Origin: Streptomyces sp. NBC_00464 | GTDB taxonomy: Bacteria; Actinomycetota; Actinomycetes; Streptomycetales; Streptomycetaceae | NCBI RefSeq assembly: GCF_036013915.1 | Contig: NZ_CP107899.1 | Location: 310,001-374,000 of the forward strand | Direction: 5' to 3' | DNA length: 64,000 nucleotides | Part shown: one piece after another, positions 41,189-50,281 of the stretch | Position numbering within the stretch: position 1 is the first letter of the stretch | Layout: each line of letters opens with the position of its first letter | Translations under genes and position numbers: made by a program | The notes under the pieces: model-generated | Database searches by the model: none | What the model saw: the letters and a program-made list of their open reading frames with translations, nothing else | Told to the model about the DNA's origin: nothing

Positions 41189-41560
41189 ATGACGGACTGG
41201 AACGGCACGGATCTGGAAAAGATCGCCGCGGCCGAGGAACTGGACCTGGCATCCGAACGGGCTAACGGCACCCTGCGCGACCCGGTGACGATGTGGGTGG
41301 TCCGCTCCGGCGCCCAGCTGTACGTCCGCTCGGTCAAGGGCACCGACGGTCCCTGGTACCGGGGCACGCAGTCCCGCCACCAGGGCCGCGTCCAAGCCGC
41401 CGGCGTCCACCGGAACGTCACCTTCCACCCGGCCGACGCCGGCGAGTACCCGGGAGTGGATGCCGCCTACCGGGAGAAGTACGGGCACTGCACGAGCATC
41501 GTCGAGCACGTCCTGACCGACCGGTCCCGCGCCTCCACCCTGCGCCTCGAACCACGCTGA
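41189..41560 (+). CDS. DUF2255 family protein
   Basis: 123 residues; ATG at 41189 with GGAAGGGA upstream. Typical DUF2255 text: WNGTDLEKIAAAEELDLAS, TMWVVRSGAQLYVRSVKGTDGPWYRGTQ, then AYREKYGHC. These small proteins often accompany aldo/keto reductases and have a PNPOx-like split-barrel flavour; function unknown. First gene of the rightward cassette. Confidence 0.88.
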   Translation: MTDWNGTDLEKIAAAEELDLASERANGTLRDPVTMWVVRSGAQLYVRSVKGTDGPWYRGTQSRHQGRVQAAGVHRNVTFHPADAGEYPGVDAAYREKYGHCTSIVEHVLTDRSRASTLRLEPR

Positions 41561-41630
41561 CCGGCCCGGAGACCGCCGGCATCCCCTTCTGGCTCACAGA
41601 GCTACCGCAGAGTAACGAAAGGCAAGATTC

Positions 41631-42668
41631 ATGCGTGCCACCTTCATGTACGGCCCCGGTGACGTCCGTGTCGAGAACGTCCCGGACCCGCAGATCATCG
41701 ACCCGACGGACGCGATCGTCCGCATCACCCTTGCCTGTGTCTGCGGCTCCGACCTGCATCCGTATCACTCCATGGAAAAGACCGACCAGGGTGCGCCGAT
41801 GGGCCACGAGTTCCTCGGCGTTGTGGAGGAGACCGGCTCCGAGGTCCGCGGTCTCAAGCGCGGTGACTTCGTCGTCTCCCCGTTCGCGTTCGCCGACAAC
41901 ACCTGTCCGATCTGCCGCGACGGCTTCCACACCGCCTGCCCGCACGGCGGCTGGTACGGCGCCGGAAGCGTCGGCGGAGCGCAGGCCGAGGCCATCCGCG
42001 TCCCCCAGGCCGACGGCACCCTGGTCAAGATCCCCACGGACGTCGACCCGGCCCTCCTGCCCTCACTGCTCGCCCTCAGCGACGTCTACCTCACCGGCTA
42101 CCACGCCGCCCACATGGGCCGCGTCGAGGCCGGCAGGGCCGTCACGGTGATCGGCGACGGCGCGGTGGGCCTGTCCGCCGTGCTGGCTTCGCGCCGGATG
42201 GGCGCGGAGAAGATCATCCTCATGGGACGCCACACCTCTCGCACCGACCTCGGCAAGGAGTGGGGCGCCACCGACGTCGTGGCCGAGCGCGGCGAGGAAG
42301 GCATCGCCAAGGTGTTGGACCTGACCGGGGGCGAGGGCTCCCACATCGTCCTGGAGGCCGTCGGCCTGATGCCCGCCTACGAGCAGGCGTACGGCGTCGT
42401 GCGCCCCGGCGGGATCATCTCCCGCGTCGGCGTCCCCCAGTACGAGGAGGCGCCGGTCGGCTTCGGTTCGCTGTTCGGAAAGAACGCCGGCCTGACCGGC
42501 GGGCCCGCCCCGGTGCGCGCCTACCTGGAGCCCGCGATCGCCGACGTGCTCGCCGGCCGGATCGCCCCGGGCCGGGTGTTCGACGCCGAGGTCTCCCTGG
42601 ACCGGGTTGCCGACGCCTACAAGGCCATGGACGACCGCACCAACCTCAAGGTCGTGGTCCGCCCGTGA
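41631..42668 (+). CDS. Zinc-dependent alcohol dehydrogenase (MDR family)
   Basis: 345 residues; ATG at 41631. GroES-like N-terminal domain with catalytic zinc ligands in [13 protein letters not shown] and [10 protein letters not shown]; the structural lobe is reduced ([18 protein letters not shown]). The Rossmann domain has [26 protein letters not shown]. It oxidises an alcohol or reduces an aldehyde/ketone with NAD(P). Part of the cassette under the divergent XRE gene. Confidence 0.9.
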   Translation: MRATFMYGPGDVRVENVPDPQIIDPTDAIVRITLACVCGSDLHPYHSMEKTDQGAPMGHEFLGVVEETGSEVRGLKRGDFVVSPFAFADNTCPICRDGFHTACPHGGWYGAGSVGGAQAEAIRVPQADGTLVKIPTDVDPALLPSLLALSDVYLTGYHAAHMGRVEAGRAVTVIGDGAVGLSAVLASRRMGAEKIILMGRHTSRTDLGKEWGATDVVAERGEEGIAKVLDLTGGEGSHIVLEAVGLMPAYEQAYGVVRPGGIISRVGVPQYEEAPVGFGSLFGKNAGLTGGPAPVRAYLEPAIADVLAGRIAPGRVFDAEVSLDRVADAYKAMDDRTNLKVVVRP

Positions 42669-42757
42669 CCGCCAGCGGCCCTGCCGCACCTGCGCGCCCA
42701 CGGCCATCGGTCCACACCCTCGGACCCTCTCATCCCCCCGAACGACAAGGAGTCCCC

Positions 42758-43609
42758 ATGCAGACCGTCACCCTGAACAACGGCGTCGAGATGCCGATCC
42801 TCGGCTACGGCGTCTACCAGATCCCGCCGGACCGGACCGAGCAGGCCGTCACCGACGCCCTGACGGCCGGCTACCGGCTCCTGGACACCGCGGCCGCCTA
42901 CGGCAACGAAGAAGCTGTCGGCCGCGCCATCAGGAACAGCGGGATCCTGCGCGAGGAACTGTTCGTCACCACGAAGCTGTGGGTCCAGGACGCTCCGGCC
43001 CAGGACAACACCCGCCGCGCGCTGGAGACGTCCCTGTCCAAGTTGGGCCTGGACCACGTCGACCTGTACCTGATGCACCAGCCCTACGGTGACGTGTACG
43101 GGCAGTGGCGCGCGATGGAGACGGCCAACAGGGAGGGTCTGGCCAAGGCGATCGGCGTCGCGAACTTCTTCCCCGACCGGCTCCTGGACCTGATCCTCAA
43201 CAACGAGATCGCCCCGGCGGTCAACCAGATCGAGACCCATCCGTTCTTCCAGCGCACCGCCGATCAGGCGCTGATGCGCGAGCACGGGGTCCAGCACCAG
43301 TCCTGGGGCGGCTTCGCCGAAGGCAAGAACGACCTGTTCACCCACCCCGTCCTGAGCGAGATCGGCAAGGCGCACGACAAGTCCGCGGCCCAGGTCGTGC
43401 TCCGCTGGCTGATCCAGCGGGACATCGTCACCATCCCCAAGTCGGTCAGCCCCGACCGGATGGCGCAGAACTTCGACGTCTTCGACTTCGCACTCACCGA
43501 CCAGCAGATGGCCCGGATCGCCGGCCTCGACACGGGCACGACGCTGTTCTTCGACCACCACGACCCCGAGATGGTCGCCTGGCTCAGCAAACGCCGCCTC
43601 GACAACTGA
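42758..43609 (+). CDS. Aldo/keto reductase (2,5-diketogluconate reductase type)
   Basis: 283 residues; ATG at 42758 with AAGGAG upstream. Tetrad visible: Asp and Tyr in [18 protein letters not shown], Lys in [10 protein letters not shown], His in [14 protein letters not shown]. Cofactor-binding end [19 protein letters not shown] indicates NADPH use. TIM barrel, full length. Cytoplasmic carbonyl reduction; the natural substrate is unknown. Third gene in the cassette. Confidence 0.92.
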   Translation: MQTVTLNNGVEMPILGYGVYQIPPDRTEQAVTDALTAGYRLLDTAAAYGNEEAVGRAIRNSGILREELFVTTKLWVQDAPAQDNTRRALETSLSKLGLDHVDLYLMHQPYGDVYGQWRAMETANREGLAKAIGVANFFPDRLLDLILNNEIAPAVNQIETHPFFQRTADQALMREHGVQHQSWGGFAEGKNDLFTHPVLSEIGKAHDKSAAQVVLRWLIQRDIVTIPKSVSPDRMAQNFDVFDFALTDQQMARIAGLDTGTTLFFDHHDPEMVAWLSKRRLDN

Positions 43610-43722
43610 ACACCGGACCTGCCGCAGCACCCGCACCCACCGTTGGTCGAAGCGGACCACCGCGGGGGGACGCCGCCGCGCCCGCAATCGAGAGTTCAGT
43701 CCGACAGGAGGAGCACGAAGCC

Positions 43723-44717
<995 letters not shown>

Positions 44718-44752
44718 TCACCCGCCGCCCACACGAAAGCAAGGAGCATCCC

Positions 44753-45172
44753 GTGGAGTTCGTCAAGCCGCAGCCCACCGGCAAAGGCCCGGAGAACTGG
44801 TTCCGCGGAGACGTCTGGTTCGACGTCATCCACGCCGGCAAGGAACCCTCCCGCCTGCGCGCCAACATGGTGCGCTTCGCTCCCGGCGCCCGCACCGCCT
44901 GGCACCACCACGCGGTGGGCCAGACTCTGCACGTCGTCGCCGGCATCGCCCTGGTCGGTACCCGCGACGGGGTCGTCTTCGAGGCCCACCCGGGCGACAC
45001 GGTGACCTGCCCGCCCGGCGAGGAACACTGGCACGGGGCCGCCGCGGAGAACTTCATGCAGCACCTCGCCCTGTGGGACGGCACCGCCCCCGAAGACGAA
45101 GAGCCCGAGACCACCTGGCTCGAGCACATCACCGACGACCAGTACAACGCCCCGCGTACTCGCGCCCGCTGA
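44753..45172 (+). CDS. Cupin-domain protein
   Basis: 139 residues; GTG at 44753 with AAGGAG upstream. Single beta-barrel cupin with metal-site motifs RTAWHHHAVGQTLHVVAG and GEEHWHGAAAENFMQHLALW. Resembles the quercetinase/carboxymuconolactone-associated cupins that follow aldo/keto reductase genes. Metal-dependent enzyme or binding protein; substrate unknown. Last complete gene in the cassette. Confidence 0.88.
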   Translation: MEFVKPQPTGKGPENWFRGDVWFDVIHAGKEPSRLRANMVRFAPGARTAWHHHAVGQTLHVVAGIALVGTRDGVVFEAHPGDTVTCPPGEEHWHGAAAENFMQHLALWDGTAPEDEEPETTWLEHITDDQYNAPRTRAR

Positions 45173-45271
45173 CGCTCGCTCACGAAAGGAGCGCAGTTCA
45201 CGGCCGAGACGATGACTGCCCTGTTCGGCGGGCTCTCCCTCCGAGCGCCGGGGTCCACCTCCACCCTCCCC

Positions 45272-45289
45272 TGGGGGATAACCCCCAGA
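45272..45289. promoter_or_regulatory. Perfect hairpin/palindrome between cupin and GtrA-like genes
   Basis: CTGGGGG-ATAA-CCCCCAG. It lies 100 bases after the cupin stop and 98 bases before the GtrA-like start, so it can be the cassette terminator or an operator for the next gene. The same gap (45173-45387) contains AAAGGAG at 45184-45190 and a 46-codon frame from 45212 that might be a relict of a sixth cassette gene. Confidence 0.45.
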
Positions 45290-45387
45290 AAGGTCGGGGA
45301 GAAACCGGGTCGTGCGGAGGACGCCGGGTCCGTAGGTTCTGGAGTGGAATAGGCACACCGCTTCACACAGCCTTCGGAGGCCCACTC

Positions 45388-45870
45388 GTGACCGCCCCTT
45401 CGCTCCAGCCGACGCGCACGCTTCACCCGGCCCTGGCGGCCTTCGTGCGCTTTGTGATCTGCGGTGGCGGGGTCGGGGTTGCCTCCAGCGGTGTTCTCGT
45501 CCTCCTCCATGGCCGGATGCCGCTGGTCGTCGCCAATGCTCTGGTCACCGTCGTGTCCACCGTGATCGCGACCGAGCTGCACAGTCGGGTCTCGTTCCGC
45601 AGTGACCGCAGGGGGTGGGGTGTCCACCTCCAGTCCGGGCTGACCGTCGCCGTGAGCTACGCCTTCACGACGGGTGCCCTGTTCTGCCTGTACGCGGTTC
45701 AGTCCGAGCCTTCGGCGCTCGTTCAGCAGAGCGTCTACCTCTCGGCGTCGGCGATCGCCGGCGCCGGGCGGTTCGCGTTGCTGCGGGTGGTCGTCTTCGG
45801 GGAGCGCAAGGTGGACGGGACGCCGCGTGAGGCGTCGCTCGGCAAGGCGGCCGTGGCCATGGCCGCCTGA
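45388..45870 (+). CDS. GtrA-like membrane protein
   Basis: 160 residues; GTG at 45388 with CGGAGG upstream. Four predicted transmembrane helices: FVRFVICGGGVGVASSGVLVLL, VVANALVTVVSTVIATEL, LTVAVSYAFTTGALFCLYAV and a last one near SASAIAGAGRFALL. HSRVSFRSDRRG resembles the inter-helix motif of GtrA proteins, which help move lipid-linked sugars across the membrane. Next to a glycosyltransferase-like gene, which fits, though direct coupling is not shown. Confidence 0.75.
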   Translation: MTAPSLQPTRTLHPALAAFVRFVICGGGVGVASSGVLVLLHGRMPLVVANALVTVVSTVIATELHSRVSFRSDRRGWGVHLQSGLTVAVSYAFTTGALFCLYAVQSEPSALVQQSVYLSASAIAGAGRFALLRVVVFGERKVDGTPREASLGKAAVAMAA

Positions 45871-45948
45871 CTGCGGTTCCCCGCGGCTCGGTCGTCAGCC
45901 CCGCCCCATTGGCTATCGTGACGGGTCGGCCGGGCAGCTGCGCGGCCC

Positions 45949-47765
45949 GTGAGTCGAGCGGGGGCGCAAGTGGCACAGGGGCTGGACGGGTGGGTGCGGG
46001 TGCCCGTCGGGGGCGACGCGGCACGGTGGGCCACACGTGGGGCGTGCCTGCGGGTCCTGGTCGTCGTCCACAATGTCACCGCCGCCACACGCCTCCTCGA
46101 TGTGTTGCCGCTCTTCGACGACGATCTGCGGATCCAGCTCCTCGCCACCTGCCCGGGCTCCTCGGCGTTCTCCGCGGGCACGGCCGAGCTGCTCGCCGAA
46201 ACCGGCGTGCCGGTCCTGCCGTGGGAGCAGGCTGCGGCGACGCCGGTCGACCTGGTCGTCTCCGCCAGCTTCGGCGGCCAACTCGATGTCTTTCGCGGAA
46301 AGTTGGCCATCCTCTCGCACGGCGTTGGTTACACTAAAAGGCTGGCGACACCGGACACCGGACACCGGACACCGGATCGGGGTCGGGGTCGAGGGCCTCA
46401 GCCGCACCCGCAGTGCCCGTCTTCGGGAACGCGCCCCAGTGGGTCCTGTCCGACGACGGTGTGCCCCTCGCCGACGCCCTCGTCCTGTCCCATCCCGAGC
46501 AGGTCGACCGGCTGCGTGCCGCGTGCCCCGAAGCCGCGCCGACCGCTGTCCTTGCCGGTGATCCCTGCTTCGACCGGATGCTCGCCGCCCGCCCCTACCG
46601 CGAGCGGTTCCGGCGCGCACTCGGCGTGCGGGCGGGGCAGCGGCTGGTCGTCCTCAGTTCCACCTGGAATCCTGCGTCCCTCTTCGGGGACGGGGGGACG
46701 GATGGGGGTTCGGGCGGGGATCCGGGCGCGGGCGATGTGCTGCCCGCCCTGCTGCCCCGGCTCGCGCGGGAGTTCCCCGTGGACGAGTACCGGTTCGCCG
46801 CCGTCCTGCATCCCAACATCTGGCACGGGCACGGCCCCGGCCAGGTCCGTGCGTGGCTCGACCGGGCACGGCGTTGCGGGCTGGTGCTGATCGATCCGCT
46901 GGAGGGGTGGCGGCAGGCGCTGATCGCCGCCGATGCCGTGATCGGGGACCACGGTTCGGTGACGTACTACGCGGCGGCTCTCGGCACCCCCGTACTGCTG
47001 GCGGCCGCCCCGCTGCACGAGCTCGATCCCGATGCGCCGATCTCCGCCTTCATGCGGGAGGCCCCCCGGCTCGATCCCGGTGCGCCGCTGCGCGGGCAGG
47101 TCGAGCAGCTCGTGGATCGTCATCGGCCGCTGTCCGGGCCGGCCGAGTTCACCACCTCCGTACCGGGTGAGGCGGCGGTCCGGTTGCGGGCGTTGTTCTA
47201 CTCGATGATGGGTGCGCCGGAGCCGGAGTGGGCCGCCACCTTGGAGCCGTTGCCGCTGCCGCGGCTTGAGGCGGCCACCGTCACCGCTCCCCTCCACGTG
47301 CTCACCCGCGTCGACCGTCCGGGTGAGGTGTCCGTCACCCGGTGGGCCGGCGCCCCTTCCGCCGCCGGGGACGTACACATGGCGGTGCATGAGGACACCC
47401 GTGACGTGGATCAGTTGGAACTCGCCGACGTCATCCACCGGGACGGGTTGCCCGACGATCCTCGCTTCGGGTCCCCGTCCATCTGGACGGACGAGGTCCT
47501 GCAGCGGTACCCGGGGTGCTCGCTGGCCGCATTCGTCGTCGGACCGGACACCTGCGTGGTCCGCCCGCGGCGGGGTGACCTCCTGCGGTTGGTGGGGGTC
47601 GGAGTGGATCCCGGCGCCTGCGTCTCGGCTCTCCATGCGCTGCTGGGGTCTGGAGATGGCGGCGGCGAGGATGTACGTGTGCGGCTCGCGCGGCTGGTGG
47701 AGGACGGGTTCCTGGTACACGTCGGGGGCCGGGACGCTCGCGTACGCGTGGCCCCGGCGCAGTGA
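45949..47765 (+). pseudogene. GT-B-like glycosyltransferase gene, out of frame at a heptamer repeat
   Basis: Two frames make one protein. The first (GTG 45949, or GTG 45970 with a better ribosome site) encodes CLRVLVVVHNVTAATRLLDV to KLAILSHGVGYTKRLATPDT. The next frame carries PVFGNAPQWVLSDDGVPLAD, ALVLSHPEQVDRLRAACPEA, LVVLSSTWNPASLFG and GDHGSVTYYAAALGTPVLLA to the stop at 47765, resembling CDP-glycerol-transferase-like GT-B folds. The break falls at four copies of a 7-bp repeat (46347-46374). Five copies, or two, would restore one frame of about 600 residues. A GTG at 46413 could start a truncated product. Marked as a pseudogene for the sequence as given; it may be switchable. Function beyond the fold is unknown. 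Confidence 0.7.
46347..46374 (+). repeat. Four tandem copies of GACACCG inside the glycosyltransferase-like gene
   Basis: Perfect 7-bp direct repeats, followed by a partial copy and two TCGGGG units. Because 7 is not a multiple of 3, each gain or loss of a unit shifts the reading frame; the present count places the two halves out of frame. Confidence 0.92.
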
Positions 47766-47780
47766 ACAGCGACGCGCGCT

Positions 47781-49952
47781 TCAGGTGGTGTCGCGCCGTT
47801 CCTCAGCCGTGCAGCGCTCACGCATGCCCCGCAGGTATGCCACGTGGTACTCGGCGCTCTGCCCGTCGAGCGTCATGACCGCTTCCTCGATCAAGGGGCG
47901 CGCGGCCCCGGTCTCCGACGTGTCCAGGTAGGTCTCGGCCAGGTCGGTGAGGGTCCTGGCCGTGTTGTACGTGTCGCCGTGGTCCCGGAAGTACCGCAGT
48001 GCCGTCTCCAGTCGTTCCCGTGACTCCTCGGTCCTGCCCATTCCGCGCAGGGCCCGGCCCCGGTGACGCTCCAACAGGGCCTGCGCGCGCGGGACGTCGG
48101 CCGTCCCCTCGTCCGTCGGCAGCATGGCGTCCAGGACGGTCCCCGCCTCGTCGAAGCACGCGTAGGCCTCCCGCCAGCGCCACTGCCGCAGGCGGAGCAG
48201 TCCCAGGAACTCGGTTGCCGATGCGTGGCCGCGCCGGTGGCCGGACGCTTCCTCCGACCGGGCCGAGGCGAGCGCCTCCGTCTCCGCCTCCTCCCAGCGG
48301 CGCAACTCGGTGAGGGTGTGCGCCAGTTGGGCGTGCAGGGCGCCCGCTTCCGCCGTGCCCGGCCAGTGGGCGTCGGCGAGACGGGCCCCGATCCGGAGTG
48401 CGGGCAGCAGCATCTCGTGGTGTCCGGCCTTGAGTTGCAGCGGCCACAGGGAGCGGCAGATCCGCACGGCGGACGCGGGGTCGCCCGCCTCCTCGGCGCA
48501 GTGGACCGCCTGGACCAGGTTCCCCGCCTCCGCGATCAACGCGTCGAGGGCCTCACCCCGGCTCCCGTACGTCCGGTGCCCGTGCGCTGCGGAGGGTGCG
48601 GGGACGCGCCAGCTCTCCGGGAGTGCCTGATGCGCCGCGGATGTCGACAGGTCGACGTACCGGGTCAGCATGCGAGCCATTGCGGCCGAGCAGCCGGCGA
48701 TGCCGTCCTCCCGTACGGCGACGGCCTCCGCGTGCCGGCGGACCGCGGCGCGGTAGTGGTAGCGGGCGCGGCCGTCGGCCGCTGCGGTGCACTCCAGGAG
48801 GAGGACATCCGCCAGCTTCTCCAGGTGTGCCGCCGCGTCCTCGGGGGTCGTGCCCGTCACATCGGCGGCCGAGGCCGCGTCGAAGGCGGGCCAGGCACGT
48901 ACCGCCATCAGTCGGTACAGCCTCGCCGTCGCCGGGTCCAGCAGGCGGTACGTGTCCTCTGCCGCTCCCCGTACGGGATCGTCGCCCGCGGAACCGGCGG
49001 ACACCGGGGCGGTGAGTCGGGGCGCTGCCGCGCGCAGGGCGTACGGCGATCCGCCGCACCGCGCGAGGACTGAGGGGAGGGTTGCCCTGGCCTCGGCGAG
49101 GGCGGGTTTGTCGATGAGCTTGGCCAGCAGCCGGACCGCGTCCTTGTCCGTGAGCGGGCCGACGGGGACACGTACGGCATCGAGACCCGGGAACGGGTTG
49201 CGGGCCACCACGATCATGAACACCGCGGGTGCCGAGGTGAGCAGCGGCCGGACCTGGGCGGCCGAGTGCGCGTGGTCGAGGATGATCAGCAGCTTCCGGT
49301 CCGCCACACAGCGGCGGAAGAATTCACTGAGCTGCGCGGCGGATGTGGGCATCTCCTCGTCCGGTACGCCGAGTTGACGCAGGAGGTCGCGCAGGGCCGT
49401 TCCCGGCTCGCGTACGCCCTCAGGGCCGGAGGCGGCTCCCAGGTCCGTGTGCAGTTGACCGTCGGGGAACCTCGCGGCCTGTCGCGTACCCCAGTGCACC
49501 GCCAGCTCGCTGGTGCCCATGCCTTCGGCGCCGTGCACGAGGGCCAGTCTCGGGGTGCCGTCCGCGCGGCGGGACGCTTCACGGTCGAGGGCCTTCAGCG
49601 CCTCTTTGCGGTCGGTGAAGAACCGTGTCGGCACGGGGAGCGACGGCCGGCCGGACCCGAAGGCGGCTCCGCCGCCCGTCCCGCGCACGCCGCCGTTCAT
49701 CCGGGCCGCGAAGGCGGACCAGGAGGCGGCAAGTCGGGGGTCGCTGCGGAATCGGTCCGCCATCATCCGTGCCATGTCGTCCAGTTCGTCCGGGGTGGTG
49801 GGTGCAGGCACCTCCCGGCCCGCGATGCGGCGTACGAATCCGCCCGTCGACTCCCACGCCCATTTCCCCGCCTCGTTGGCCATCCCCGAACCGACCGCGC
49901 CGAGCACCGTTGTCACGGCCGATACGGCCGACAGTGAAATGGGATCCAGCAT
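47781..49952 (-). CDS. STAND-type NTPase with TPR-like repeats and degenerate P-loop
   Basis: 723 residues; ATG at 49952 with GGGGAG 8 bases upstream. N-terminal amphipathic Gly/Ala-rich helix (about 5-30, SAVSAVTTVLGAVGSGMANE). NB-ARC-like ATPase region (about 110-400): P-loop LVHGAEGMGTSELAVHWG lacks the usual GKT/S lysine (Gly-Met-Gly-Thr-Ser, 144-148), and Walker B is LLIILDHAH with His for the second Asp. The C-terminal half (about 470-720) is helical TPR-like repeats (AQLAHTLTELRRWEEAETEA, LERHRGRALRGMGRTEESRE). Such proteins are signal-sensing switches; the damaged nucleotide site suggests binding or scaffolding. Divergent from the EccA-like gene. Confidence 0.85.
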   Translation of the reverse strand: MLDPISLSAVSAVTTVLGAVGSGMANEAGKWAWESTGGFVRRIAGREVPAPTTPDELDDMARMMADRFRSDPRLAASWSAFAARMNGGVRGTGGGAAFGSGRPSLPVPTRFFTDRKEALKALDREASRRADGTPRLALVHGAEGMGTSELAVHWGTRQAARFPDGQLHTDLGAASGPEGVREPGTALRDLLRQLGVPDEEMPTSAAQLSEFFRRCVADRKLLIILDHAHSAAQVRPLLTSAPAVFMIVVARNPFPGLDAVRVPVGPLTDKDAVRLLAKLIDKPALAEARATLPSVLARCGGSPYALRAAAPRLTAPVSAGSAGDDPVRGAAEDTYRLLDPATARLYRLMAVRAWPAFDAASAADVTGTTPEDAAAHLEKLADVLLLECTAAADGRARYHYRAAVRRHAEAVAVREDGIAGCSAAMARMLTRYVDLSTSAAHQALPESWRVPAPSAAHGHRTYGSRGEALDALIAEAGNLVQAVHCAEEAGDPASAVRICRSLWPLQLKAGHHEMLLPALRIGARLADAHWPGTAEAGALHAQLAHTLTELRRWEEAETEALASARSEEASGHRRGHASATEFLGLLRLRQWRWREAYACFDEAGTVLDAMLPTDEGTADVPRAQALLERHRGRALRGMGRTEESRERLETALRYFRDHGDTYNTARTLTDLAETYLDTSETGAARPLIEEAVMTLDGQSAEYHVAYLRGMRERCTAEERRDTT

Positions 49953-50281
49953 GTCGCGCACTCCCCGTTCCCGGTGCTCCGCGCGATGCACCCTCCCCGG
50001 CACCGCCGCTGCCACCGTGCGACTGCAATCTATCGAGAATCCGCCCGAGTCGGGCGGCATCCCCGGAGGCCCGTCCAGCACGGCACCCGCACGTCAGCGC
50101 GCAACCTGGGGAGGTTGGATATCCTGACCGGTGTGCCGACCGAACGGGTGACCGCGTCCCATCCCGACGAGCGTTCCGGGTGATCGGGTGGCCCCGGCCG
50201 ACCTGACCAGCGTTCCAGATGATCACGGTGGGCCCCGTCGGCCGCCGGCGCGGGCTGCGCGCCCGTCGGAGGGAGAGTCAC
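49953..50281. other. Divergent intergenic region between STAND and AAA+ genes
   Basis: 329 bases with no convincing gene. A near direct repeat AGCGTTCCGGGTGATC (from 50170) and AGCGTTCCAGATGATC (from 50209) lies upstream of the AAA+ gene at 39-base spacing; TTGGATATCCT near 50115-50125 could be part of a promoter. Role not determined. Confidence 0.35.
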
